A stretch of DNA of 41,599 nt from NCBI RefSeq assembly GCF_000315055.1, contig NZ_BAER01000129.1, positions 1 to 41,599 of the forward strand. The letters are read 5' to 3'. The stretch's first letter is position 1. Each line of letters begins with the position of its first letter. Of the stretch, positions 28,447-36,865 are shown piece after piece. Below the pieces are notes generated by a model. The model had not been told where the DNA came from and did not search any database. It was given only the letters and a program-made list of their open reading frames with translations. The stretch comes from Paraglaciecola polaris LMG 21857 (GTDB lineage Bacteria > Pseudomonadota > Gammaproteobacteria > Enterobacterales > Alteromonadaceae). A program made the position numbers and the translations under genes.

Positions 28447-29469
28447 ATGTCTAAACTCATACTTTCATTAGATGGTGGCGGTATTCGCGGCGCAGCGACC
28501 ACTCAGTTTTTAACCCATGTCGAAAAAGCACTTCAATCAACCCATCAGAAATCATTACGGGATTGTGTCGATTTTTACGCTGGCACGAGCACGGGTAGCC
28601 TCATCGCATTAGCACTGGCCACAACGAACATGGATATGCAGGATATTAATAAGCTGTATAGCTACAGCAATGCCAAAAAAATCTTCGTTGAGAATCGCGG
28701 CTTGTTTGAACTCGACGGCCTTAACGCTCCGAAATATGAAGCCAAGGGTAAAACCGCAACCCTGAAGAAGTATTTAGGTGACGCCAGAATAAAAGATGTA
28801 CCAGCGGGCAAACATGTATTGGCAATCACATATGGCATCGAAAATCGCCGTCCCTACGTGATTAAATCAACTGAGGGTATATTTCAAAACTTGCTCTCCT
28901 ATCAAGTGGCAGATGCGTCAAGCGCCGCGCCAACCTATTTCCCTACCCGAGACATGCCCTTACTGCCAGGCAATGAGCAAGCTTGGTTAATTGATGGCGG
29001 TGTGATTGCTAACAACCCCACCATGTGTGCCATAGCGGAGGTTTGCCGACTGTGGCCTGACGACAAACGCCGGGTACTAACGGTAGGCACTGGCACGAGC
29101 ACGCGCAAAATTAATGGACCAGATTCACGTAATTGGGGCGCGCTGCAATGGATGCTAAAAGGCTGTATTATCGATGTGCTGTCAGACGAAAAAGTCGTTG
29201 CCTATCAAGCCATCACCATATCCCCCCAAGGCAGCTATATTCGTGTCAACGCCGAAATGCGCTGCCAGCCAGGATTTGACCAAGCCCCAGATGATGCCAT
29301 GGACGATATTAGCCAAACCAACATTAAGCGTCTCAAGGGGATGGGGGATTTTTGGTTTAGTCAGTACGGTGATGCTGTTGTTGCTTTATTAAATGACAGT
29401 TACGACGGCCCATCACTTGATAGAATCGACCCGCAAACCGGTCATCCACTGGTGTATCAAGCTGGGTAA
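28447..29469 (+). CDS. Patatin-like phospholipase
   Basis: 340-residue lipid acyl hydrolase. It carries the oxyanion-hole motif GGGIRG (10-15), the nucleophile elbow GTSTG (46-50, Ser48) and the catalytic dyad Asp183 in DGGVIANNP, so all active-site elements are intact. No signal peptide or membrane segment. The start at 28447 is supported by GGAG in the leader; the frame is open further upstream to 28309 but has no ribosome site. The closest families are cytosolic CapV/RssA-like patatins; there is no cyclase or other defence gene beside it. Confidence 0.9.
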   Translation: MSKLILSLDGGGIRGAATTQFLTHVEKALQSTHQKSLRDCVDFYAGTSTGSLIALALATTNMDMQDINKLYSYSNAKKIFVENRGLFELDGLNAPKYEAKGKTATLKKYLGDARIKDVPAGKHVLAITYGIENRRPYVIKSTEGIFQNLLSYQVADASSAAPTYFPTRDMPLLPGNEQAWLIDGGVIANNPTMCAIAEVCRLWPDDKRRVLTVGTGTSTRKINGPDSRNWGALQWMLKGCIIDVLSDEKVVAYQAITISPQGSYIRVNAEMRCQPGFDQAPDDAMDDISQTNIKRLKGMGDFWFSQYGDAVVALLNDSYDGPSLDRIDPQTGHPLVYQAG

Positions 29470-29490
29470 ATCCGTGCAGGTAGGCCTTGC

Positions 29491-30369
29491 TTAACCTGAA
29501 GAGTCCGCTAATTGCCTGCGCAAACACTGTAGTTCCTGTTTGCGCTCTTCATCTACTTCTGGATAGTGCATATCCAGTGATTGAAATGTTTTTACTATGG
29601 TTTTTGCGATAATCAAACGAGCATTACGTTTATCGTCCGCGGGAATTATGTACCAAGGTGCTTCGTTACTGGTGGTCGAGGCGATACAATCTTCATAGGC
29701 CTGCATATATTGCGGCCAAAATTCCCGCTCTCGTACATCCGCATCAGTGAATTTCCAATTTTTATCTGGGTTATCAATGCGGGCTAAAAAGCGTTTACCT
29801 TGCTCGTCTTTGGAGAGATGCAGGAAAAACTTAATGACCCTAGTGCCGTTTCGATTCAGGTGCTGCTCTAAATCGTTGATTGAACGAAATCGTTCTCGCC
29901 AGATATGCTGTAAATGCATATCCTCATCGGGTATGCGTTGGCTGGTCAAAATTTCCGGATGCACTCGGGCAATCAAGACTTCTTCATAATAAGAGCGGTT
30001 GAAAATACCGATACGCCCGCGTTCTGGCAACACTTGATTCGCTCGCCATAAAAAGTCGTGATCCAGCTCGCTTTCACTCGGGTGTTTAAAGCTGTGTACT
30101 TGGCAGCCTTGGGGGTTAACACCGGACATAACATGACGAATGGCGCTGTCTTTACCTGCAGCATCCATCGCTTGAAAGATGATCAGCACTGAATGCTCAT
30201 TGGCAGCATAGAGCATGCGCTGTAAGTCGCTCATTTTATTAATTTGTTTTTTCAGTTTCTTTTTATAATGGGACTTTGAAGTGTACAGGGGTGCAATACC
30301 GGTAGGCCGTTGATGCAGCTCCCACGGTTCTCCCTGCCTCGCGATAAAATCTGACGGTGTAATTTTCAT
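29491..30369 (-). CDS. PPK2-family polyphosphate kinase
   Basis: 292-residue cytosolic kinase that transfers phosphate between polyphosphate and nucleotides. Motifs are the Walker A-like [10 protein letters not shown] (66-75), the conserved [14 protein letters not shown] near 96-109 and the Walker B-like [10 protein letters not shown] (121-130). Single-domain length and the N-terminal extension fit the class III or class I PPK2 group; which nucleotide is preferred is not clear. The ATG at 30369 has an excellent ribosome site (GGAGGAAAC). It converges on the patatin gene with only 21 bases between the stops. Confidence 0.92.
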   Translation of the reverse strand: MKITPSDFIARQGEPWELHQRPTGIAPLYTSKSHYKKKLKKQINKMSDLQRMLYAANEHSVLIIFQAMDAAGKDSAIRHVMSGVNPQGCQVHSFKHPSESELDHDFLWRANQVLPERGRIGIFNRSYYEEVLIARVHPEILTSQRIPDEDMHLQHIWRERFRSINDLEQHLNRNGTRVIKFFLHLSKDEQGKRFLARIDNPDKNWKFTDADVREREFWPQYMQAYEDCIASTTSNEAPWYIIPADDKRNARLIIAKTIVKTFQSLDMHYPEVDEERKQELQCLRRQLADSSG

Positions 30370-30481
30370 GTTTCCTCCGGCAATTAAAATCCTCAACATT
30401 GATTAAAGACTGTTCTGTTCTAGGTTGCCTGTCAACTGACTTGCTCACAAGGGGGTCAGTACAGTCGGTTTGGAAAAAGGG

Positions 30482-31276
30482 CTAAAGATAGTGCTCAGTA
30501 ATGAACGCAATCAATTCATCTTCTTTGACTAAACTCAATCCTTTGTTTTGAAATTTTTGTAGGTCTTGCACATTTGGAAATGAAAAATACTGGCCGCCGC
30601 TTTGCTCTGTCGTCGATAGATTTTCACCTAACGCCAGCGTTGATATCGCTTCGATAAGCAAAGCCACGCCCTCAACATATAACTGCAAAACATGCCATAA
30701 ATACGATTTATCCGCTTCAACGTCAACGTGTGATTGAGCGACAATACGTCCGGTATCGATGCCTGCGTCGACAATGTAATGCAAGCTTGTGCCTATCTTT
30801 TTCTCGTCGTTTAACATTGCCCAAAATGTGGCCATGACACCACGATAATCAGGCAACACACCCGAGTGTAAATTCAAGACACCAAGGCGCGGTAAACCCA
30901 ACACATCTTGCTTTAAAATACTGCCATAACGAATCGACAGAACCAGATCTGGCTGTAAAGCGCTGATTTTTGCTAGTCCTTCGGGGCTGTTGATAGCGTT
31001 TAACGCTTCTACGGGGCTGACCAAAATACTGCTCATTTGTGCAAAGCTTTTATACCCTCGATGACTCGATAATTTTTCCAACAGCGGTGACAACAATTGG
31101 TTTAATAGCTTCTGCTCAAAGAAACTCAGGGTAACGAGTTCAGCGGGTTTACGGCCATTACCTCCCACTTTGGCAGATAAAAACACACTGACATTATGTT
31201 GTGATAACTGCGGTAGTAATAAATTTAACGCGTAGTTACTGGCTAAATCTCTGTTGGCTAATATGACAATATTCAT
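30482..31276 (-). CDS. Formyltransferase-family enzyme
   Basis: 264-residue protein of the formyl_trans_N family (as in methionyl-tRNA and GAR formyltransferases). The central part has LNLHSGVLPDYRGVMATFWAM, which corresponds to the Asn-His-Ser/Ala catalytic region, and DAGIDTGRI with the Asp of the active site. It lacks the C-terminal domain of Fmt, and the first 100 residues are unlike housekeeping enzymes, so it is probably a specialised sugar- or amine-modifying formyltransferase. The acceptor is unknown. Confidence 0.75.
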   Translation of the reverse strand: MNIVILANRDLASNYALNLLLPQLSQHNVSVFLSAKVGGNGRKPAELVTLSFFEQKLLNQLLSPLLEKLSSHRGYKSFAQMSSILVSPVEALNAINSPEGLAKISALQPDLVLSIRYGSILKQDVLGLPRLGVLNLHSGVLPDYRGVMATFWAMLNDEKKIGTSLHYIVDAGIDTGRIVAQSHVDVEADKSYLWHVLQLYVEGVALLIEAISTLALGENLSTTEQSGGQYFSFPNVQDLQKFQNKGLSLVKEDELIAFITEHYL

Positions 31277-31402
31277 TCACAACACTTCTTTAATGACGTT
31301 AATCACTACAAGTAGAGCATTAATTGCCCAGAAACAAAATCTGCTTAAACCCAAGCAAATTAACCTTAATGGCAAATAGAAAATGAAGAGAAACGAAGGA
31401 GG

Positions 31403-31418
31403 GGCATTATTTAATGCC
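31403..31418. repeat. Perfect 16-base palindrome
   Basis: GGCATTATTTAATGCC-type dyad (GGCATTA-TT-TAATGCC) 127 bases upstream of the formyltransferase start, beside the SDR terminator. It could be an operator or part of a second 3' hairpin. Confidence 0.4.
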
Positions 31419-31423
31419 TAAGT

Positions 31424-31455
31424 AAAAAAACAGAGCTGGGCGTGATACCCAGCTC
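31424..31455 (-). terminator. Terminator of the SDR gene
   Basis: GAGCTGGG-CGTGATA-CCCAGCTC is an 8-base perfect stem. On the minus strand it is followed by a run of seven T (31424-31430), 40 bases after the SDR stop codon. Confidence 0.85.
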
Positions 31456-31470
31456 CCGATGTATAAATAG

Positions 31471-31486
31471 GTGAGCTAACTCACAT
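31471..31486. promoter_or_regulatory. CRP-like palindrome
   Basis: On the minus strand TGTGAGTTAGCTCAC is found, half-sites TGTGA and CTCAC around a 5-base centre. The sequence is the same as the well-known CRP site of the E. coli lac promoter over these 15 bases. It lies between the SDR stop and its terminator, upstream of the formyltransferase gene, so whether it is used is unclear. Confidence 0.35.
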
Positions 31487-31494
31487 AAAATACC

Positions 31495-32229
31495 TTATAG
31501 CGATAAGTCACTCGTGATGATCGCATCTGAGTAGCTTTGATAAGCCGCTTCTAGCTGCTTCGCTACCGGATCAGGGAACGAGTGGAAGTCACCATTATTT
31601 AACGCTGTAATAATGGCTTCTGATACCACGGTTGCATCCGGTGCACCTTCAAAACCAGCAGAGTCACCCATTTCTGTGCCAATCGGCCCAGGATGCACGC
31701 TCAATACACGGATCCCTTTGTCAGCCCATTTGTCTTTCAAGCCTTGGGTAATCGAATACGCCGCTGCTTTTGATGCGCAGTAAGTAGCAATATCGCCGAA
31801 GGCTTTAATCGATGCGATAGAGTTCAACTGCACTAATACGCCTTTGTTACGCTCTAACGTTTCAGCAAAAGCATTGGCTACGCGCATCAAACCAAACACG
31901 TTAATATTGATTTGTTCCATCAAGGATTCTTCTGCGTTTTCACCCAAAGGTGAAGTCACATGCATAATACCGGCGTTGTTGACTAAAATATCCACGTCGC
32001 TAGCTTGGGTAGCTAAACGTTGAATAGATGCTGTATCTGCAACATCAGCAGCTAACGTAACCACTTTGTCACCGTATTGCGCTTCGATTTCTTTGGTTGA
32101 CTCAGGGTTGCGTACCGCTAGATAAACCTTAGTCGCGCCATTTTCAATTAGTGAATTTACGATTGCTTTACCAATACCTCGATTGGCGCCTGTCACTAAT
32201 GCTACTTTGCCTTGAATTGAATCAGTCAT
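31495..32229 (-). CDS. Short-chain dehydrogenase/reductase
   Basis: 244-residue classical SDR with TGANRGIG (13-20), NNAG (84-87), catalytic Ser in LNSIAS (135-140), Tyr150 and Lys154 (TYCASK), and PGPIGTEMG behind the active site. Probably NAD(P)-dependent and cytosolic; substrate unknown. It is divergent from a TetR-family gene, and two identical palindromes in the shared 126-base promoter region make it the likely target of that repressor. Confidence 0.92.
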   Translation of the reverse strand: MTDSIQGKVALVTGANRGIGKAIVNSLIENGATKVYLAVRNPESTKEIEAQYGDKVVTLAADVADTASIQRLATQASDVDILVNNAGIMHVTSPLGENAEESLMEQININVFGLMRVANAFAETLERNKGVLVQLNSIASIKAFGDIATYCASKAAAYSITQGLKDKWADKGIRVLSVHPGPIGTEMGDSAGFEGAPDATVVSEAIITALNNGDFHSFPDPVAKQLEAAYQSYSDAIITSDLSL

Positions 32230-32267
32230 TATCTTACTCCTGTTAATGGTTTAAGTATTTTAAGTTG

Positions 32268-32279
32268 TACCGATCGGTA
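32268..32279. promoter_or_regulatory. Operator palindrome 1 (TetR-type)
   Basis: TACCGATCGGTA, a perfect 12-base palindrome, followed by AAC; identical to the copy at 32296-32307. The centres are 28 bases apart. Typical of TetR-family autoregulation between divergent genes. Confidence 0.75.
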
Positions 32280-32295
32280 ACGTTGATTAATCTTA

Positions 32296-32307
32296 TACCG
32301 ATCGGTA
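32296..32307. promoter_or_regulatory. Operator palindrome 2 (TetR-type)
   Basis: Second perfect copy of TACCGATCGGTA (both followed by AAC), positioned to cover the promoters of both the SDR and the tetR gene. Confidence 0.75.
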
Positions 32308-32355
32308 ACATACGTCAAATACATTTCTAAATAGATTTTTATGAGGTTCATAGCG

Positions 32356-32955
32356 ATGAGCGGAAAACGTACTTTTGATGATGAAAAGGCTCTTGAGTCG
32401 GCTATGGGCGTGTTCTGGAAAAAAGGCTACGCGGGCGCGTCTCTAGCAGAGTTGACTCAAAGCATGGGGATCAACAAACCCAGCATGTACCGCACGTTTG
32501 GCAACAAAGAAGCTTTATTTATTAAGGCGACCCAAAGGTACATCGAGAAAAATGCCCAACCACATTTCGTGCATTTACATCAAGAAGGTACTTCGTTAGC
32601 ACAGCGCATTAAGAATTACATGACATCAGTGGTCAGCGAGCAGTGCACCGCTGAAGACCCTAAAGGGTGTTATATATTTTTATGCCAAGGGGAGATTGCC
32701 AGTGGCGATATGCCTGAGTTGCCGAGCAACTTATTGAATCAAGCCAGTAAAAAAATTCAAGACGCCCTAGTCGAGATTTTCACCCATGACCCAGAAGCCA
32801 TTGCACTAGGGTTAGAAACCCACGCAACTAGCATTGCATTATGTATTGCTACCACCCTCAGAGGAACTGCCTCTATGGCGCGTGCAGGTATACCATTAAG
32901 TGAATTAGAAACCGTTATTGAACACAGTCTCCGTGGTATAGGCTTGCCGTCCTAA
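32356..32955 (+). CDS. TetR-family transcriptional repressor
   Basis: 199-residue regulator. The N-terminal helix-turn-helix spans about residues 8-55 (FWKKGYAGASLAELTQSMGINKPSMYRTFGNKEALF). The C-terminal part is the ligand-binding domain; the effector is unknown. I prefer the ATG at 32356 (GAGG 9 bases upstream) to the ATG at 32341. It very likely binds the two palindromes upstream, controlling itself and the divergent SDR, which suggests a small-molecule (carbonyl or electrophile) response. That last point is inference. Confidence 0.9.
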   Translation: MSGKRTFDDEKALESAMGVFWKKGYAGASLAELTQSMGINKPSMYRTFGNKEALFIKATQRYIEKNAQPHFVHLHQEGTSLAQRIKNYMTSVVSEQCTAEDPKGCYIFLCQGEIASGDMPELPSNLLNQASKKIQDALVEIFTHDPEAIALGLETHATSIALCIATTLRGTASMARAGIPLSELETVIEHSLRGIGLPS

Positions 32956-33289
32956 CTGGCAAAATTGCTGTCATTTTGGCTTAATGGGCACGCTGCCCTG
33001 CATTTTTGTTATAAAGGTATCCTTGGTATTTTTGCAGCAGCCCATCAGGTATCGAGTGAATAAAGTCTGTGCTTTTGCCAGAGAAGACAGACCACCCTTT
33101 TATTTTCCTCCCTTCGCGTTCCTACCCGTTACATTTCAAAACAGTTATCCCAGCATTGCCTTTGTGTGGCTATTGAATTTTTATGCGTATCAGCAGATAG
33201 TCAATCGATTCAATATTAATCAATATGGTTAGAGTTTAATCTTGCTACTTTAAAATCAGCGCGCATTATCAACTACTAGGAGAAACCCC
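32956..33289. other. Intergenic region before the dienelactone hydrolase gene
   Basis: 334 bases without a credible gene. A frame of about 80 codons is open at 32984-33232 on the plus strand but has no ribosome site and no recognisable protein. The right end carries a good ribosome site (AGGAGA) for the ATG at 33290. No hairpin terminator for the tetR gene stands out. Confidence 0.5.
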
Positions 33290-34180
33290 ATGACACATAT
33301 CGATCCCAAACATATCCCCCAGCAAGCTTTTGATTGGTATGACGAGTACGCCCACGGAGATATGGACAGGCGTACCTTTATGTCACGTTTAGCCTCTTTG
33401 TCAGTGGCAGGATTAAGTATTGGAACCCTCAGCGGCGCGCTTACCCCCAATTATGCGTTGGCAGAGCAAGTGTCCTTTAATGATGAAGACATTACCGCTA
33501 GCTACCAAAAGTTCGCGTCCCCTGATGGTTACTCCGAAGGCCAAGGCTACTTAGTCTTGCCTAGCAAAATGTCAAAATCCGCCCCTGGGGTGTTGGTAGT
33601 TCACGAAAACCGCGGCTTGAATCCTTATATAAAAGATGTGGCGCGCAGGTTAGCCAAAGAAGGGTTTATCGCCTTTGCCCCCGACGCGTTATTTCCCCTT
33701 GGTGGTTACCCGGGGAATGATGATAAAGGCAAAGAAATGCAGCGTAGTATGGAGCGTCCAAAGATAGAAAATGACTTTATCGCAGCGGCCAATTTTATTA
33801 AGCAACATGAAAAAACCACAGATAAATTAGGTGTGGTCGGTTTTTGCTTTGGCGGTTACATTAGTAATTTTTTAGCGGCTAAAATACCCGATGTAATTAA
33901 TGCAGCGGTGCCGTTTTATGGCACCCCCGCCGCCGAAAACTTAGTTGGTCAGGTAAAAGGGCCATTGCTACTCAACTTTGCTGAAAACGATAGTCGTGTA
34001 AACGCCAGCTGGCCTGATTATGAAGCTGCACTTAAAGCCAATAACGTCACCTATAACGCCCATATTTATCCAAACACCCAACATGGTTTTCATAATGACT
34101 CCACCAGCCGTTACGAGCCTGAGGCGGCGGAGCTTGCTTGGTCTCGCACAGTGGATTTCTTTAAGACTCATTTAACTTAG
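33290..34180 (+). CDS. Dienelactone hydrolase family protein with Tat-type signal
   Basis: 296-residue alpha/beta hydrolase. The N-terminus carries a twin-arginine motif (MDRRTFMSRL, Arg27-Arg28) followed by a hydrophobic stretch and an ALA-type cleavage site near residue 58, so export by the Tat system is likely. The catalytic triad is Cys186 (GFCFGG), Asp234 (ENDSRV) and His265 (QHGFHN), with Glu106 in HENRG, as in Cys-type dienelactone hydrolases. Substrate unknown. Ribosome site AGGAG. Confidence 0.9.
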   Translation: MTHIDPKHIPQQAFDWYDEYAHGDMDRRTFMSRLASLSVAGLSIGTLSGALTPNYALAEQVSFNDEDITASYQKFASPDGYSEGQGYLVLPSKMSKSAPGVLVVHENRGLNPYIKDVARRLAKEGFIAFAPDALFPLGGYPGNDDKGKEMQRSMERPKIENDFIAAANFIKQHEKTTDKLGVVGFCFGGYISNFLAAKIPDVINAAVPFYGTPAAENLVGQVKGPLLLNFAENDSRVNASWPDYEAALKANNVTYNAHIYPNTQHGFHNDSTSRYEPEAAELAWSRTVDFFKTHLT

Positions 34181-34210
34181 ACAGTAAAATTCATAGTATA
34201 TGACAAGACA

Positions 34211-34230
34211 GTGCACCATGGAGTGCACAT
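34211..34230. repeat. Hairpin after the hydrolase gene
   Basis: GTGCAC-CATGGA-GTGCAC is an inverted repeat 30 bases after the hydrolase stop. ATTGTTT follows, so it may act as a weak terminator. Confidence 0.4.
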
Positions 34231-34470
34231 TGTTTCTCAGTCGTCTGCGGTTCACTTTTTGTAATGTAATTTTTACTTGCCACCAAGAACAAACGAGAGA
34301 AATTTCAACAGGTTAGTTTTCAATACTACTGACACACCTTACAAAATCGAGTTATAACACCTTGTTTCCATTGGGCATTATTTTCACCGGTTGAGAAATA
34401 CGACTAGGCACAGCCCATGCTTTAGCGATGAAACGAAACGCGTTTAGTTGTTAATTGCAAAGGTGTGCAC

Positions 34471-36222
34471 ATGAATAAAATTCGAATAGCGTTGATAGGC
34501 GGAGGCCCTAGTGCTCTGTCTATTATTAAGAAATTACTTTTCAGCGAACTACGCCAAGAACAAAGTCGAGAGCCAAGCGGATTTAGTATTGATATTTTTG
34601 AGCGTAATTCTTCCTTAGGTAAAGGAATGCCATACAGCGCAGAAGGCGCATCAGCTGAGCACATCACTAATATATCCTCAGACGAGTTAGCCCCATTTAA
34701 TGAGACATTAGCCCAGTGGTTAGGTAAGCAAAGTCACGCTTACCTCGCAAGCCATGGCATCGATAAAACCAATTTGCACGTCAAGCATGTTATCCCGAGG
34801 CTTCTCTTTGGTGACTATTTAAACGCCCAATTTGAAGCGCTTATGCACAAAGCTGCGAGCCATGGCCTGAATATTAATGCGCATGTAAACAGTGAAGTTT
34901 TAGATATCAAACCCAACACTAACAACCAAACCAGCGATGTACGTACCGCGTCTGGTTGGATAAAAGGATTCGATAAAGTCATTATATGTACTGGTCATGC
35001 ATGGCCGCGCAGGAACGAAGGAAACGTCGCTGGCTATTATGACTCGCCTTATCCGCCCATTAAGTTGCAACATAAATACAACCATCCAGTGGCCCTTAAA
35101 GGCTGTTCGCTGACTGCAATTGATGCAGTTCGTACCTTAAGCAAGGCAAATGGGCGCTTTTATCACGAACAAGAGAAGCTAAAATACAAACGAGCACAAG
35201 ATGTGCCTGATTTTAAAATAGTGATGCACTCATTGGATGGTCTTCTACCTAACATACGTTTTCATTTAGACGATCCATTAGTGTCTGACGAAGGTATGCT
35301 AACCGAGCAACAAATTGCGGAATATAGGGCCAATAACGACGGATTTTTAAGCCTAGATTTCATTTTCGAGCATAATTTCAAGAAGGTGCTTGAAAAGCGT
35401 GACGACACTTTTTATCAGAAAATAGCTCATAAGAACCTAGAGCAATTCACCGACTGGATGCTTGAATCGAGAAAGGCCTTCGACCCTTTTACCTTATTTA
35501 AAATTGAATGTATTCAGGCTGCGCAATCCATCAAAAATGAACAAACCCTGCAATGGAAAGAAGTTCTTGCCTTGCTCAGTTTCACCATAAACCATCCAGC
35601 CAAATACCTCTCTGGCGAAGATACACTTCGCTTACAGCAGAAATTACTGCCTTTGATTGGCTTAATGATAGCCAATATCCCCCAACCCTCTGCAGAGCAG
35701 CTATTGGCTCTATATGAAAGTGATGTACTTGAGGTTATCTCTGTTGATACTAACAGCAACGTGCAAATAGAAGGCGATCATTGTTTTATGTATCACTATG
35801 AAAATAGTGCGAAGCAATCAATCGCGACACCATATCGGACCTTTGTTGATTGCACCGGGCAGAAGCATTTACCCATGGCTGACTTCCCCTTTACCTCAAT
35901 GTTTGAGGCAGAAACAGTACTGCCCGCTTGCGTGCGCTTCAAAGATAAAGCGCAAGGGCAAAAACAGCAGCTTGTTGATCGCGAAAGTGTCAGCATAGGT
36001 GCAGACGCAGAGTACTACTTGACACTAAAAGGCTTTGCAATAAACGATGATTACCAGCCCATTTTAGCCACTGGCAAACCGAGCGAACGCTATTTTATGA
36101 TGGCGGTGCCATTTATCAGTGGTTTCAATCCAGACTATTCGGGCTTCGATTTTTGCGAACAGGTATCCACTATCATAGTGGAAAAACTCTGCGCTGAACT
36201 GCCTCTACGCTATGCTAGTTAA
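34471..36222 (+). CDS. FAD/NAD(P)-binding protein (NAD_binding_9 type)
   Basis: 583-residue cytosolic flavoprotein. A Rossmann motif GGGPSALS lies at residues 10-17 and FERNSSLGKGMPYS follows. KVIICTGHAWP looks like the second nucleotide-binding strand, and a third (TFVDCTGQKHLP) lies in the C-terminal part. The pattern fits the large FAD-NAD(P)-binding family (PF13454) related to N-hydroxylating monooxygenases. The reaction is not known. I take the ATG at 34471 with AAGGT in front rather than the GTG at 34465. It is monocistronic and converges on a lipoprotein gene. Confidence 0.8.
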   Translation: MNKIRIALIGGGPSALSIIKKLLFSELRQEQSREPSGFSIDIFERNSSLGKGMPYSAEGASAEHITNISSDELAPFNETLAQWLGKQSHAYLASHGIDKTNLHVKHVIPRLLFGDYLNAQFEALMHKAASHGLNINAHVNSEVLDIKPNTNNQTSDVRTASGWIKGFDKVIICTGHAWPRRNEGNVAGYYDSPYPPIKLQHKYNHPVALKGCSLTAIDAVRTLSKANGRFYHEQEKLKYKRAQDVPDFKIVMHSLDGLLPNIRFHLDDPLVSDEGMLTEQQIAEYRANNDGFLSLDFIFEHNFKKVLEKRDDTFYQKIAHKNLEQFTDWMLESRKAFDPFTLFKIECIQAAQSIKNEQTLQWKEVLALLSFTINHPAKYLSGEDTLRLQQKLLPLIGLMIANIPQPSAEQLLALYESDVLEVISVDTNSNVQIEGDHCFMYHYENSAKQSIATPYRTFVDCTGQKHLPMADFPFTSMFEAETVLPACVRFKDKAQGQKQQLVDRESVSIGADAEYYLTLKGFAINDDYQPILATGKPSERYFMMAVPFISGFNPDYSGFDFCEQVSTIIVEKLCAELPLRYAS

Positions 36223-36289
36223 CTGTATAATCCACCGAATTTAGGCAATGGAATAACAGAGGAGAAAAGTACCACGGGCTAGGAAAGTA

Positions 36290-36787
36290 CTAACCAACAT
36301 TCGCTGCCGTGGTACCTACAAGGTTTATGTCGTCCATTGAAGCGACGCGCATGTGGGTCTGATAATAATATTTATTACTGCGCTTACCATTTGAACTAAA
36401 CCAAATCTTCACTTGAACGAGTTGCCCTTTTACCAGGACGCGCTTTTTCAAGAAGTAAGCTTCAGGCGACATTTCATGCTTTTTCTCAAACTCGGTAGCG
36501 ATTTCAGGTGAGAGCACAATCGTGATATTTCTTGGGTCGCGGTAATCGTATTCGGTATTTAAAAACACCCGCCCCTCAAGACTGCCTGTTGCTTTCACTC
36601 TGAAAACACCACCTGTCTCAAAAGATTTTGGGTAAATAACAGCGGCTAAGTTGCGATACGCCATGGTATCTGTGGTTGCGCTTTTGTCGTCAATTTTCGC
36701 AGTTTGGGGCAGTGAATTACCGCCGTTTTGAGAAGTGCTGCTGCAACCGGCCACAAAAAGTACTAACAACGCTATCCATAATCTCAT
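36290..36787 (-). CDS. Hypothetical lipoprotein
   Basis: 165-residue protein that I do not recognise. It has a textbook lipoprotein signal, MRLWIALLVLFVAGC, with the lipid-modified Cys at residue 15 followed by SST, which suggests outer-membrane sorting. The mature part is beta-rich with FRVKATGSLEGRVFLNTEYD and lysine-rich segments. A ribosome site AGGGAT precedes the ATG. It is a monocistronic gene upstream of nothing obviously related. Confidence 0.75.
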   Translation of the reverse strand: MRLWIALLVLFVAGCSSTSQNGGNSLPQTAKIDDKSATTDTMAYRNLAAVIYPKSFETGGVFRVKATGSLEGRVFLNTEYDYRDPRNITIVLSPEIATEFEKKHEMSPEAYFLKKRVLVKGQLVQVKIWFSSNGKRSNKYYYQTHMRVASMDDINLVGTTAANVG

Positions 36788-36865
36788 ATTTATATCCCTA
36801 AAGCGCTAACACAAAGAGTAAAAAGATACTCATCCATCTTTAGCCTAGCGCGAAAAGCACATCCA

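Noticed and set aside
28447-29469. CBASS-type defence system around the patatin gene
   Set aside because: No nucleotidyltransferase, HORMA or ubiquitin-like genes lie nearby.
32984-33232. Short plus-strand frame after tetR
   Set aside because: No ribosome site, no recognisable protein, unusual residue composition.
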